Below, piece by piece: positions 15,734-25,369 of a stretch of DNA of 64,000 nt. Origin of the DNA: Sulfitobacter sp. D7. Its GTDB lineage: Bacteria; Pseudomonadota; Alphaproteobacteria; Rhodobacterales; Rhodobacteraceae. Under the pieces are notes generated by a model. The model was not told the DNA's origin. It ran no database searches and saw only the letters and a program-made list of their open reading frames with translations. Positions within the stretch are counted from its first letter, which is position 1; every line of letters starts with the position of its first letter. The translations under genes and the position numbers were made by a program. Location of the stretch: positions 1,488,001 through 1,552,000 of the forward strand of contig NZ_CP020694.1 in assembly GCF_003611275.1 (NCBI RefSeq). The letters are read 5' to 3'.

Positions 15734-18592
15734 GTGTCCCTCTTCCTTATCGTTGCCTTGCCCTTCTTGGGCGCATTGTTACCCGGACTGATGAATTCCG
15801 CAGGGCGTCAAGCCTGCGCCGGGGTGACCTTTATGGTGACCCTCGTGGCGCTGGTGGGGTTGCTAACGCATCTGCCTGCCGTGCTGGCGGGCGAATTGGT
15901 TACCGCGCGGGTTGACTGGATCCCGCAGCTTGGCCTGAACCTGACCTTGATGCTCGACAGCCTCGGCTTTTTCTTTGCCTGTCTGATCCTTGGCATCGGT
16001 CTGTTGATCATCGCCTATGCGCGGTCTTACCTGTCACGCGACGATCATATGGGTGAGTTTTTCACCTATCTGCTGCTGTTCCAAGGCGCGATGGTCGGCA
16101 TCGTTCTAAGCGATAACGTGTTAATCCTGCTGATCTTCTGGGAGCTGACCTCGCTGTCGTCCTTCCTGCTGATCGGCTATTGGAAACACCTGCCCGAAGG
16201 CCGTCAAGGCGCACGCATGGCGTTGACCGTGACGGGCATGGGCGGGCTGGCGATGATTGGTGGCATGCTCCTGTTGGGTCAAATCGTCGGCAGCTATGAC
16301 CTGAGCGTGATCCTCGACAACCGCGAGATGATCCAAGCCTCGCCGCTCTATCTGCCCGCGCTGATCCTGATCCTCTTGGGCTGTTTCACCAAATCGGCGC
16401 AGTTCCCGTTCCACTTCTGGCTGCCCCACGCGATGGCAGCACCAACGCCGGTCTCGGCCTATCTGCACTCCGCCACGATGGTGAAGGCGGGGATTTTCCT
16501 GATGGCGCGGATGTGGCCGGTGCTGTCTGGCACGCCGGAATGGTTCGTCATCGTCACCACGGCGGGTCTGATCACCATGGTGCTGGGCGCGGTGATTGCG
16601 CTGTTTAAACATGACCTGAAGGCGCTGCTGGCCTTTTCGACCGTCAGCCACCTTGGTCTGATCACCATGCTTTTGGGCACCGGCACGGCCTTTGGCGCGA
16701 TGGCGGCGGTGTTTCACATCTTGAACCACGCGACCTTTAAGGCCGCGCTCTTTATGTCGGCGGGGATCGTGGATCACGCGGTGCATACCCGTGACATCCG
16801 CCGCTTGGGCGGGCTGCGGCATCTGATGCCGGTGACTTTTGTCATTGCCACGCTGGCGGCGCTGTCGATGGCGGGGATCCCGCTGCTCAACGGCTTCCTG
16901 TCGAAAGAGATGATGCTGGAAGAGACCCTGCACACGAAGCTCTTTGACATGCCGTGGCTGGTGCCGGGGCTTGCGACCTTTGGTGCGCTCTTCTCGGCGG
17001 CCTATAGTTTCCGCCTGATCGGCCATACCTTCCTTGGCAAAGAGCGTGACGACTATCCCGACCATCCGCATGACCCTAAGCCCGGCCTGTGGCTGCCGCC
17101 TGCGCTGTTGATCATCCCCGTGGTGGTGATCGGTCTTGCGCCTTTCCTCGCCGAGCCTTTCGTCAAACTGGTGACCGCCTCCGTCCTCGGCGGCGCGGCC
17201 GAGATGCCCTCGGCGCATTTCAAAATCTGGCACGGGCTGGGTCCGGCGCTTTATATGTCGATCATCGCCGTTGTCGGTGGCCTGATCCTGCTGGCGCTTT
17301 TCACCCCGCTTCTGCGTGTTTGGGATGCCACGCCCCGGCCCGAGGCCAAGTCGATCTTTGACCGCATCATCGCGGCCTTTGTCGGCCTGTCGCAGGCGAT
17401 TTCGCTGCGTCTGCACGACGGGGCGTTCTCGCGCTATGCCGCGATCATGGCGGTGACGGTCGTGGCAGTGGGCTATTACGCTTGGGCCACTGGCACGGTG
17501 GGAGCGGCGACCCGCGCGGTGCAGCCGACCAATGCGGTTCAGATCGCGGGCTGGCTGATGCTGGTGGCGGCGGCCTGCGGCTTGGTGTTCTTGCACCGCA
17601 ACCGCCTGTTGTCGCTGATCTTGATCGGCATCGTGGGGCTGATCGTCTCGGCTGGTTTTGTCTTCTTCAGCGCGCCCGACTTGGCGATGACTCAGCTGAC
17701 GGTTGAGGTGGTCACGATTATCCTGCTGCTCTTGGCGCTGAACTTCCTGCCCAACCGCACACCGATTGAAAGCAGCGTGCTGCGTCGGACGCGCGACGTT
17801 GTGGTCTCCCTCGCGGCGGGGGCGGCGACCATGGCGCTGTCTTATCACTACCTGCTGCGTGACACCGTCGCGCCGAGCATTTCCGAATTCCACCTTGCCA
17901 ACTCCTACAAAGGTGGCGGCGGCACCAATGTGGTGAACGTGATCCTTGTCGATTTCAGGGGCTTTGACACCTATGGTGAGATCATCGTTCTGGGCATCGC
18001 CGCGCTGCTGATCTATGCGCTGACCGAAACGCTGCTGTCGGGCCCCGTTCGGGCGCGTTTGCTGAACCGCAAGCCAGACCAGCCGCGGGCAGGGGACCGG
18101 CACCCGATGATGATGGTGGTCATGACCCGCGTTATCATGCCAGTGGTGCTGATGGTGGGTTTCTACATCTTCCTGCGTGGCCATAACGAGCCGGGCGGCG
18201 GTTTCATCGCCGGGTTGATCGTGTCGATCGCGGTGGTGATGCAATATATGGCAAGCGGCTTTGCTTGGGCTTCGGCGCGGCTGCGCTATCCCTATCACGG
18301 GATCATCGGCACCGGCGTCTTGATCGCGGGGCTGACGGGGATCGGGTCGTGGCTCTTTGCCAAACCTTTCCTGACTTCGGATTTCACCTATGTGCGCATC
18401 CCGCCTTTCGACAAGTTCGAACTGGCGACTGCCGCGCTCTTTGACCTTGGCGTGTTCCTTGCCGTTGTCGGGGCGGTGATGCTGTCGCTCGAAAGTTTCT
18501 CGCGGCTGGCCCGCCGGGCGCATGTGCCTGAGGCCGATCACCCGATGGACATCGACCCATCGCGCGAAGACACCACCAAGGCGGAGGCATAA
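15734..18592 (+). CDS. phaAB: Mrp/Pha cation-proton antiporter subunit A fused to subunit B
   Basis: Large membrane subunit of the multi-subunit Na+(K+)/H+ antiporter, related to NuoL of complex I. 952 residues. The proton-channel region (FWELTSLSSFLLIGYW, KSAQFPFHFWLPHAMAAPTP, LHSATMVKAGIFLMARMWP) covers residues 130-400. The last 165 residues, from about 790, are an MrpB domain (FYIFLRGHNEPGGGFIAGL), so A and B are fused as in rhizobial PhaAB. The GTG at 15734 is chosen because AGGAG stands five bases upstream and the conserved hydrophobic N-terminus begins there; upstream in-frame ATG at 15674 lacks this. First of six overlapping genes, supporting pH and salt tolerance. Confidence 0.93.
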   Translation: MSLFLIVALPFLGALLPGLMNSAGRQACAGVTFMVTLVALVGLLTHLPAVLAGELVTARVDWIPQLGLNLTLMLDSLGFFFACLILGIGLLIIAYARSYLSRDDHMGEFFTYLLLFQGAMVGIVLSDNVLILLIFWELTSLSSFLLIGYWKHLPEGRQGARMALTVTGMGGLAMIGGMLLLGQIVGSYDLSVILDNREMIQASPLYLPALILILLGCFTKSAQFPFHFWLPHAMAAPTPVSAYLHSATMVKAGIFLMARMWPVLSGTPEWFVIVTTAGLITMVLGAVIALFKHDLKALLAFSTVSHLGLITMLLGTGTAFGAMAAVFHILNHATFKAALFMSAGIVDHAVHTRDIRRLGGLRHLMPVTFVIATLAALSMAGIPLLNGFLSKEMMLEETLHTKLFDMPWLVPGLATFGALFSAAYSFRLIGHTFLGKERDDYPDHPHDPKPGLWLPPALLIIPVVVIGLAPFLAEPFVKLVTASVLGGAAEMPSAHFKIWHGLGPALYMSIIAVVGGLILLALFTPLLRVWDATPRPEAKSIFDRIIAAFVGLSQAISLRLHDGAFSRYAAIMAVTVVAVGYYAWATGTVGAATRAVQPTNAVQIAGWLMLVAAACGLVFLHRNRLLSLILIGIVGLIVSAGFVFFSAPDLAMTQLTVEVVTIILLLLALNFLPNRTPIESSVLRRTRDVVVSLAAGAATMALSYHYLLRDTVAPSISEFHLANSYKGGGGTNVVNVILVDFRGFDTYGEIIVLGIAALLIYALTETLLSGPVRARLLNRKPDQPRAGDRHPMMMVVMTRVIMPVVLMVGFYIFLRGHNEPGGGFIAGLIVSIAVVMQYMASGFAWASARLRYPYHGIIGTGVLIAGLTGIGSWLFAKPFLTSDFTYVRIPPFDKFELATAALFDLGVFLAVVGAVMLSLESFSRLARRAHVPEADHPMDIDPSREDTTKAEA

Positions 18593-18594
18593 AC

Positions 18595-18942
18595 ATGGAA
18601 CTTCTCGTCGCATCCGCCATCGGCATCCTGACGGCCTCTGGCCTCTATCTTGTGCTGCGCTTGCGGAGCTTTCCCGTCATCATGGGCACATCGCTGCTAA
18701 CCTATGCGGTGAACGTGTTTCTCTTTGCCTCGGGCCGTTTGACCGTGGGCGCGCCGCCGATCCTCACGGATGCCGCGCGCTATACCGATCCGCTGCCCCA
18801 AGCGCTGGTGCTGACCGCCATCGTGATTTCATTCGGCATGACCGCCGTGGTGGTGATGATCGCCCTCGGAGCCTATCTGGGCAACAATGACGACCATGTC
18901 GACGACCCGCTGACCGATACCAAGGCGGAGGACCGCACATGA
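18595..18942 (+). CDS. phaC: Mrp/Pha antiporter subunit C
   Basis: 115 residues, three membrane helices, NuoK-like subunit. MGTSLLTYAVNVFLFASGR and DPLPQALVLTAIVISFGMTA are the MrpC family blocks; the second is the most conserved stretch of the family. Starts 3 nt after phaAB and overlaps phaD by 4 nt (ATGA). Confidence 0.92.
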   Translation: MELLVASAIGILTASGLYLVLRLRSFPVIMGTSLLTYAVNVFLFASGRLTVGAPPILTDAARYTDPLPQALVLTAIVISFGMTAVVVMIALGAYLGNNDDHVDDPLTDTKAEDRT

Positions 18943-20483
18943 CCCATTGGCTGATCCTGCCCATCGTGCTGCCCGCATTCATTGCGCCCTTCATCATTCT
19001 GGCCGCACGCTATCACATCACCATCCAGCGGGTGCTGTCGCTGTTCGGGGCGCTGGCGCTGGTCGCCGTGGGCCTTGGCCTGTCGCTTGAGGCGTCGAGC
19101 GGCGATGTCATGCTCTACCGTCTCAGCGATTGGGCAGCACCCTTTGGCATCGTGTTGGTGGGCGACCGTCTGTCGACGCTGATGGTGACGTTGACGGCGG
19201 TGCTGGCGCTCTTCGTGCTGCTCTATGTCATCGGCTCGAAATGGGACGAACGCGGGCGGCATTTTCACGCGCTGTTCCAGTTCCAGTTGATGGGCATCAT
19301 GGGCGCTTTCCTGACGGGCGACCTTTTCAACCTCTTCGTCTTTTTCGAAGTGCTGCTGATCGCTTCCTACGGGTTGATGATCCACGCCGGCGGCACGCCG
19401 CGGCTGCGGGCCGGGGTGCAATATGTGCTCTATAACCTCTTGGGCTCGACGCTGTTTCTCTTTGCGCTTGGGGCTATCTATGCCGAGACGGGGACGCTCA
19501 ACATGGCCGATCTGGCACAGCGGGTGGCCTTGATTGATGCAGGCGCGACCGTGGGTATCCGCATCGCAGCGGTGCTGCTCTTGATGGTTTTCGCGGTCAA
19601 AGCGGCCGTGGTGCCGCTGCACTTCTGGCTGCCATCCAGCTATGCCGAAGCGCCCGGCCCGGTGGCGGCGCTCTTCGCCATCATGACCAAAGTCGGCGCC
19701 TATGCGATCATCCGCGTCTATACGCTGATCTTCCCGCCAGACCTTGCCGCCACGGCGGACCTGCACACCACATGGCTGCTGCCTGCCGCGCTGCTGTCGC
19801 TGGCGCTTGGCATGATCGGCGTGCTGGCGGCAAAGCAGTTGGACCGTATGGTGGCCTTTTCGGTGATCGGGTCGATGGGGATGGTGATGATCTCGATTGC
19901 GCTGTTTACCCCCGAGGGGATCGCGGCGGCACTTTACTATATCGTGCATTCGACACTGGCGGCGGGCGCGCTGTTCCTAATTGCCGATCTGGCGCGGGCG
20001 GGGCGCGATAACCTTGATCTGACGGCGCAGCCGCAGGTGGCGGGGGCCAAGCTGACCTCGGCGCTGTTCTTCGTTGCTGCCATCGCCATGGTCGGCGTGC
20101 CGCCGCTTTCGGGCTTTCTGGGCAAATTGCTGATCATGGATGCCGCTGCCGAGAATGATTATTGGGTCTGGATCTGGGCCGTGATCTTGGGTGCGAGCCT
20201 TTTGAGCCTCGTGGGTTTTGGCCGCGCGGGCAGCATGGTTTTTTGGAAGTCGCGCAGTGTCGCGCCACCAGACGGGGCCACCCCAGCCGAGGCACCATCG
20301 GCACTGAGCTATGTGGCCGTGGGTGGCCTGCTGGCCCTTTTGGTTGCGCATACGCTGCTGGCCGGCCCCGCCACACAATATGCCACGGCGATCTCGAACC
20401 AATTGTTCGGGCCAGAGCGTTACCTGAGCACCGTGCTGGAGACCCCCGGCAAGCTGTCGGACGGCAAAGAGGAGGCCCATTGA
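18939..20483 (+). CDS. phaD: Mrp/Pha antiporter subunit D
   Basis: 514 residues, NuoM/N-like proton-translocating subunit with about 14 membrane helices. LFNLFVFFEVLLIASYGLMI carries the conserved glutamate, KAAVVPLHFWLPSSYAEAP the conserved lysine region, and GVPPLSGFLGKLLIM the late family block. Starts within the last codons of phaC and is followed after 1 nt by phaE. Confidence 0.93.
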   Translation: MTHWLILPIVLPAFIAPFIILAARYHITIQRVLSLFGALALVAVGLGLSLEASSGDVMLYRLSDWAAPFGIVLVGDRLSTLMVTLTAVLALFVLLYVIGSKWDERGRHFHALFQFQLMGIMGAFLTGDLFNLFVFFEVLLIASYGLMIHAGGTPRLRAGVQYVLYNLLGSTLFLFALGAIYAETGTLNMADLAQRVALIDAGATVGIRIAAVLLLMVFAVKAAVVPLHFWLPSSYAEAPGPVAALFAIMTKVGAYAIIRVYTLIFPPDLAATADLHTTWLLPAALLSLALGMIGVLAAKQLDRMVAFSVIGSMGMVMISIALFTPEGIAAALYYIVHSTLAAGALFLIADLARAGRDNLDLTAQPQVAGAKLTSALFFVAAIAMVGVPPLSGFLGKLLIMDAAAENDYWVWIWAVILGASLLSLVGFGRAGSMVFWKSRSVAPPDGATPAEAPSALSYVAVGGLLALLVAHTLLAGPATQYATAISNQLFGPERYLSTVLETPGKLSDGKEEAH

Positions 20484-20484
20484 T

Positions 20485-20985
20485 ATGATGCGACCGATCC
20501 GTTGGCTCTTGCCGCACCCGTTTCTGACCCTGTTGCTCACCGTTGTGTGGATTCTGCTGCAAAACAAGTTCAGCGCTGGCATGCTTGTCTTTGGTCTGAT
20601 CCTCGGGATCGTGATCCCGGTGCTGACCGCGCGGTGGTGGACCGACCGGCCCCAAGGCATTCGCCCGCTGCGCATGATCGCCTATGTGATCTTGGTCCTG
20701 TGGGATATCATCATCGCCAATATCCAAGTGGCATGGATCATCCTGACCAAATCCAACGCCAGCATGTCGCCCGCCTGGGTTGTCGTGCCACTGGACCTGA
20801 AAGAACCCGAAGCGATCACGATCCTTGCGGGCACCATCACCCTGACCCCCGGCACCGTTTCGGCGGATCTGTCGGACAACGGGCGCTACCTGCTGGTACA
20901 CGCGCTGGACGCCACTGACCCCGACGCCGTGCGCGATGAGATCAAAGACCGCTACGAACGCCGCTTGAAGGAGATTTTCGTATGA
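20485..20985 (+). CDS. phaE: Mrp/Pha antiporter subunit E
   Basis: 166 residues with two or three N-terminal membrane helices and a soluble C-terminal part. The block VPLDLKEPEAITILAGTITL followed by TPGTVSADLSD is the MrpE signature. GAGGAGG precedes a double ATG (20485 and 20488), so the exact start is uncertain by one codon. Overlaps phaF by 4 nt. Confidence 0.92.
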   Translation: MMRPIRWLLPHPFLTLLLTVVWILLQNKFSAGMLVFGLILGIVIPVLTARWWTDRPQGIRPLRMIAYVILVLWDIIIANIQVAWIILTKSNASMSPAWVVVPLDLKEPEAITILAGTITLTPGTVSADLSDNGRYLLVHALDATDPDAVRDEIKDRYERRLKEIFV

Positions 20986-21269
20986 CCCAAGCGACCGACC
21001 TTTTGACCCTTGCGCTTTATGGTGCCCTGACCTTGGTCGCCATCGCGCAGTTCATGGCGATGATCCGGCTGTGGATCGGCCCCGGCACCGGGGACCGCAT
21101 TCTGGCGCTGGACACGATGTTCATCAATGCCATCGGCATCATCGTGCTTTTGGGCATCCTGCAAGGCACGCAGATCTATTTCGAGGCGGCGCTGATCATC
21201 GCCATGCTGGGTTTCGTCTCAACCGTGGCCTATGCCCGGTTCGTCTTGCGCGGAGATATCATCGAATGA
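20982..21269 (+). CDS. phaF: Mrp/Pha antiporter subunit F
   Basis: 95 residues, three membrane helices. WIGPGTGDRILALDTMFINA is the MrpF core motif (GP-x-x-DR-x-x-A-D). Overlaps both neighbours by ATGA, as in a translationally coupled operon. Confidence 0.92.
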   Translation: MTQATDLLTLALYGALTLVAIAQFMAMIRLWIGPGTGDRILALDTMFINAIGIIVLLGILQGTQIYFEAALIIAMLGFVSTVAYARFVLRGDIIE

Positions 21270-21661
21270 GCCCCGACATCATCGCCACCTATTTTATCAT
21301 CGTGCTGCTGGTGATCGGCAGTTTCTTCGTGCTTGTCGCCGGGATTGGCTTGCTCAAGCTGAACGACCCGATGACCCGCCTGCATGCGCCGACCAAGGCC
21401 GCGACGCTGGGGATCGGGGCCTATCTGTTGGCGGCCATGGTGAGTTCGTTTCTGTCTGGTACGGGGTCGCTGCATGAACTGCTGATCATGGCCTTCATCT
21501 TTGTCACGGCTCCGGTTTCGGCAAATTTCATGGCCAAGGCGAATATCCACCGGCGCGATTGCTTGCCGCATCCGCCGGAACTGCCGGATGGCGATACGTG
21601 GGCCACGCTCAATGTGCCGGAAGAAGACCGCGAGATCGAAGAGACTTCGCCCAACGCCTAA
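21266..21661 (+). CDS. phaG: Mrp/Pha antiporter subunit G
   Basis: 131 residues, three membrane helices and a charged tail. GIGLLKLNDPMTRLHAPTKA matches the MrpG block (R-x-D-x-x-x-R-x-H-a-x-t-K-a) in slightly varied form. The ATG at 21266 overlaps the phaF stop. Last gene of the operon; 119 nt follow before the next gene and contain a 16-nt perfect palindrome (21736-21751, TGGGCGGC/GCCGCCCA) without a loop. Confidence 0.92.
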   Translation: MSPDIIATYFIIVLLVIGSFFVLVAGIGLLKLNDPMTRLHAPTKAATLGIGAYLLAAMVSSFLSGTGSLHELLIMAFIFVTAPVSANFMAKANIHRRDCLPHPPELPDGDTWATLNVPEEDREIEETSPNA

Positions 21662-21780
21662 ACCACGGCAGCAAGGGTCGGATTCATTTCAAACTGTTAC
21701 GATGGTGGAAACCTTTTCCTGCCAGCATAGGTTAATGGGCGGCGCCGCCCAACCGAAGCTGACCGAAAGGAGCCCGCCAT

Positions 21781-23400
21781 ATGCGTTTGACCGCGATCCT
21801 CTTGATGTTGTTTCTGCCCTTCGCTGCAGCGGCCCAAGACCGTGTGGCGATGGTGATTGGCATCTCTGCCTATGAGGATGCCGCCCCGCTTGACGGGCCG
21901 CGCGCCGATGCCGCGCTGCTGACCCAAACGTTAGAGGGGCAGGGGTTCGATGTTACCACGCTGATCGACACGGATAGCGCCACGCTCAAACGGGAACTCT
22001 CTGATTTTGCCTTTCAGGCCGAAACGGCGGATATCGCCTTGATCTACTACGCGGGTCGCCGCGTCGCCTCGGGCGGGCAGAGCTATCTGATCCCGGTCGA
22101 TGCGCCCTTGGCCCCGGCCTCGGCGCTGCGGCAACAGGGGGTGGCGCTGCCTGCGCTGCTGCGTGCGGCGGGCAAGGCGCGACAGATACGGCTTGTTTTG
22201 CTTGATAACTGCCATGCCGCCCCGCGCCAGTCGACCGCCCCGCTGCCGCCGCCCGAGCCGCGTCTTGGCACGCTGGTCGTCACCTCCGGTGAGGTGGGCG
22301 CCTGTGACAAGGGCGGTGAAAACGCGGGCCTTTTCGCGGCCACATTGGCCGAGGTTTTGACCGAGCCGGATGTCGAAGTCGGCGCCATGCTGGACGGATT
22401 TCGCGCTACGCTGCGCAGCCGTAGCGGCGGCAGCCTCTCCGCCCGGCGCTTTGGGCGGCTGACCCCGACGCCAGCTTTCATCGCAGAGACGGACAGCGCG
22501 GATGCGGCCCCGCAGACATGGGGGGATTTGGACCCCGCGCAAAGCCAGCGCTTGGCCGAATTGGCGCGGCAAGGGGACACCCGATCCCAACTTGGTCTCG
22601 CCGCGCTGCAAAGCGACCCTGACGATCCGCGCTATGACCCGGAAACCGCTGTGGCCCAACTGATGCGGGCGGTAGAGACCGGCTCTGCCGAGGCGCGGTA
22701 TCAGCTTGCACAACTCTACGAAGAAGGGCGCGGCGTCGGTCAGGATGAGGCCCGCGCCACGGCCCTTTATCGCGACGCCGCCGAGCGGGGCCATGCCGGC
22801 GCGCTGAACGATCTGGGGTTCATCCATCTGCAGGGCGAATTGGGGCAGGAAACCGATTCCGATCTGGCGCTGGACTATTTCCGCCGCGCAGCCGATAGGC
22901 GACACCCGGCGGCGATGTTCAACTTTGCCGCGATGATCGACGATGGCAAAGTGCCCGGTCGCGGGGCGGCGGATGCGGCGCTCTATCTCTATCGCGCGCT
23001 GCGGGCGGGGGACGGCACGCTGCTGGGGCTGATGCAGGATGAGCCCAAACTTTTCAACAGCGAGACCCGCAAAGCCCTGCAGCGCAAGCTTTCGGATTTT
23101 GGATTTTACGACGGCGCGATCGACGGGCTTTACGGCGAGGGAACCCAAGCCGCGATCCGTGCGGCATTTGGGATGAAAGCGGCAGAGGGGCAGGGAGAAG
23201 CCCCTGAAACCGTTGAGGAAACGCGAGGGGCCGACACCCCCGAAGCGCCCCCGTCAACGCCCGCCACGCCCGTGGCTGCGCCTGCTCAGACGCCCGCCGC
23301 CCCCGCCGAAGAGACCCCGAAGATTGACGCCGAACCCGAGCCGGGTGCGGACCAAAATGTCACCCCGGTTCTGCGCCCGAAACAGGCCGCGCGGGAGTGA
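21781..23400 (+). CDS. Secreted caspase-like protein with Sel1 repeats and peptidoglycan-binding domain
   Basis: 539 residues. A signal peptide covers residues 1-19 (LLMLFLPFAAAAQ). Residues 20-230 form a peptidase C14 (caspase/metacaspase) fold: RVAMVIGISAYEDAAPL, then ALIYYAGRRVASGG at 86-99 and LVLLDNCHAAP at 138-148. The catalytic Cys (C144) is kept but the usual YYAGHG reads YYAGRR, so the catalytic His is replaced by Arg93. Residues about 258-403 are three or four Sel1 repeats, 425-463 a PG_binding_1 domain (FGFYDGAIDGLYGEGTQAAI), and the tail is rich in Pro, Ala and Glu. AGGAG precedes the ATG. Probably periplasmic; function unknown and proteolysis doubtful. Confidence 0.82.
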   Translation: MRLTAILLMLFLPFAAAAQDRVAMVIGISAYEDAAPLDGPRADAALLTQTLEGQGFDVTTLIDTDSATLKRELSDFAFQAETADIALIYYAGRRVASGGQSYLIPVDAPLAPASALRQQGVALPALLRAAGKARQIRLVLLDNCHAAPRQSTAPLPPPEPRLGTLVVTSGEVGACDKGGENAGLFAATLAEVLTEPDVEVGAMLDGFRATLRSRSGGSLSARRFGRLTPTPAFIAETDSADAAPQTWGDLDPAQSQRLAELARQGDTRSQLGLAALQSDPDDPRYDPETAVAQLMRAVETGSAEARYQLAQLYEEGRGVGQDEARATALYRDAAERGHAGALNDLGFIHLQGELGQETDSDLALDYFRRAADRRHPAAMFNFAAMIDDGKVPGRGAADAALYLYRALRAGDGTLLGLMQDEPKLFNSETRKALQRKLSDFGFYDGAIDGLYGEGTQAAIRAAFGMKAAEGQGEAPETVEETRGADTPEAPPSTPATPVAAPAQTPAAPAEETPKIDAEPEPGADQNVTPVLRPKQAARE

Positions 23401-23528
23401 GTTTTGAAACAAGTAGTATTGCTTTTTGCCCTCCAGTAAGTTGGCGAAATTAATCCGGTTGCAATATCGCGGCCGATGGCTTTTGATTGGCGCATCAGTC
23501 AATAAAAACTTCTCTGGGGAGAACACCA

Positions 23529-24449
23529 ATGAAAAAACTGCTTATGACATCCGCTCTGGCGACGGTCGCCGCGACCTCGCTGGCTGCTGCTGAATGCAAC
23601 GAAGTCACCTTCTCCGACGTGGGTTGGACCGATATCACAGCGACAACCGCCGCCGCCTCTGTTGTGCTGGACGCGCTTGGCTATGATACCGAGACCAAGA
23701 TCCTCGCCGTGCCGGTGACCTACACCTCCATGGCGTCGGGCGACATCGACGTGTTTCTGGGCAACTGGATGCCCACCATGGAAGGCGACATCGCGAAGTA
23801 CCGCGAAGAAGGCAGCGTCGACACCGTGCGCGCCAACCTTGAAGGCGCGAAATACACGCTGGCTGTGAACAAAGCCGCCGCCGACATGGGCATCAAGACC
23901 TTCGCCGACATCGCCGCCAACGCGGATGCGCTGGAAGGTGAAATCTATGGCATCGAGCCCGGCAATGACGGCAACCGTCTGATCCAGTCGATGATCGACG
24001 AGAATGCATTTGAACTGGGCGAGTTCGAGGTCGTTGAATCCTCCGAGCAGGGGATGCTGGCCCAAGTCCAGCGCGCCACCCGCAAAGAAGAGCCCGTTGT
24101 CTTTCTTGGTTGGGAGCCGCACCCGATGAACGCCAACTTCGATCTGACCTATCTGGAAGGCGGCGATGACTACTTCGGCCCCGATCTGGGCGGTGCGACG
24201 GTCTATACCAACACCCGCGCCGGTTTTGTTGAGGAATGCCCGAACCTTGGTAAATTCCTGAACAACCTCGAGTTCACGCTTGAAATGGAGAATGAGATCA
24301 TGGGCGCGATCCTTGATGACGGCGAAAAGCCGGAAGAGGCAGCCGCCGCTTGGATCAAAGCGAACTCCGACGTGCTCAGCACTTGGCTGGACGGTGTGAC
24401 CACCGTCGATGGTGGCGACGCGATGGAAGCTGTCGCTTCGCTGAAGTGA
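23529..24449 (+). CDS. choX: Choline ABC transporter substrate-binding protein ChoX
   Basis: 306 residues, signal peptide about 1-20 (ATVAATSLAAA before ECNEV). Periplasmic receptor that captures choline. Aromatic residues expected to cage the trimethylammonium group are visible in FSDVGWTDI, FLGNWMPTME and FLGWEPHPMN, and YGIEPGNDGN is a family block. GGGGAG precedes the ATG at 23529; an in-frame ATG at 23487 would put extra residues in front of the signal peptide. Followed by a hairpin, then choW and choV. Confidence 0.92.
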   Translation: MKKLLMTSALATVAATSLAAAECNEVTFSDVGWTDITATTAAASVVLDALGYDTETKILAVPVTYTSMASGDIDVFLGNWMPTMEGDIAKYREEGSVDTVRANLEGAKYTLAVNKAAADMGIKTFADIAANADALEGEIYGIEPGNDGNRLIQSMIDENAFELGEFEVVESSEQGMLAQVQRATRKEEPVVFLGWEPHPMNANFDLTYLEGGDDYFGPDLGGATVYTNTRAGFVEECPNLGKFLNNLEFTLEMENEIMGAILDDGEKPEEAAAAWIKANSDVLSTWLDGVTTVDGGDAMEAVASLK

Positions 24450-24470
24450 TCATCGCGATATGATGGAAAA

Positions 24471-24498
24471 GACCCGCCTCAGAGTAATGGGGCGGGTC
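24471..24498 (+). terminator. Hairpin between choX and choW
   Basis: GACCCGCC (24471-24478) and GGCGGGTC (24491-24498) form an 8-bp perfect stem in the 86-nt gap. Such structures after a receptor gene commonly lower expression of the downstream permease; partial termination is inferred. Confidence 0.5.
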
Positions 24499-24535
24499 AT
24501 TCTCATGCGAAATTCTCCAATCCTGAAGGACTGAC

Positions 24536-25369
24536 ATGGACTGGCTGACAGAAAACAAGATCCCCGTGGCCGATGTGGCCGAAGACGCGCTGGATTGGTT
24601 GCAAACGAACGGGGCGTGGTTCTTTGACGGGCTGTCGGACCTGATGGAACGGCTGATCGACGCGATCCTCTGGGTGCTGCAAACCCCGCACCCGCTGATC
24701 CTCATCGCCGTGTTTGCCGCGATCACATGGGGCATTCAACGCAATTGGAAGACCGTGGCCTTTGTGGTGCTGGGCTTCCTGTTCATCCTCAACCAAGACT
24801 ACTGGGAAGAGACGATGGAGAGCCTGACGCTGGTGCTCTCGGCCTGTGTGGTCTGTATGGGTGTGGGCGTGCCGATTGGCATCGCCGTGGCGCATCGGCC
24901 CCGGCTGTATGCTTGGGTGGCCCCGGTTTTGGACCTGATGCAGACGCTGCCGACCTTCGTCTATCTGATCCCCGCAATTGTCTTTTTCGGTATCGGCATG
25001 GTGCCGGGCCTGATCGCCACGGTGATCTTTGTTCTGCCCGCGCCGATCCGGCTGACGCAATTGGGCATCTCTTCGACGCCCAAGGCGCTGCTTGAGGCCG
25101 CGCAGGCCTTTGGTGCCAAGCCGCGCCAGACCCTGTGGAAGATCGAACTGCCCTATGCGCTGCCGCAGATCATGACGGGTCTGAACCAGACCATCATGCT
25201 GTCGCTGTCGATGGTGGTGATCGCCGCACTTGTCGGGGCAGATGGGTTGGGCGTGCCTGTGGTGCGTGCCTTGAACCAAGTGAACACAGGCTTGGGATTT
25301 GAATCCGGGTTGGTGATCGTCGTCGTGGCGATCATGCTTGACCGTATCCTGCGGGTGGGACGGAAATGA
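24536..25369 (+). CDS. choW: Choline ABC transporter permease ChoW
   Basis: 277-residue inner-membrane permease of the ProW family. Six to seven helices; the EAA loop that docks on the ATPase reads EAAQAFGAKPRQTLWKIELP. MDLMQTLPTFVYLIPAIVFF is typical of proline/betaine/choline permeases. Overlaps choV by ATGA. Confidence 0.93.
   Translation: MDWLTENKIPVADVAEDALDWLQTNGAWFFDGLSDLMERLIDAILWVLQTPHPLILIAVFAAITWGIQRNWKTVAFVVLGFLFILNQDYWEETMESLTLVLSACVVCMGVGVPIGIAVAHRPRLYAWVAPVLDLMQTLPTFVYLIPAIVFFGIGMVPGLIATVIFVLPAPIRLTQLGISSTPKALLEAAQAFGAKPRQTLWKIELPYALPQIMTGLNQTIMLSLSMVVIAALVGADGLGVPVVRALNQVNTGLGFESGLVIVVVAIMLDRILRVGRK

Noticed and set aside
16121..18613. 830-codon open frame on the minus strand
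   Set aside because: Lies antisense to the conserved phaAB gene; the product is rich in His, Arg, Gln and Asp with no family motif, the usual result of GC-rich codon use.
21931..23148. 405-codon minus-strand open frame
   Set aside because: Antisense to the caspase-like gene, which has a signal peptide, AGGAG and domain motifs.
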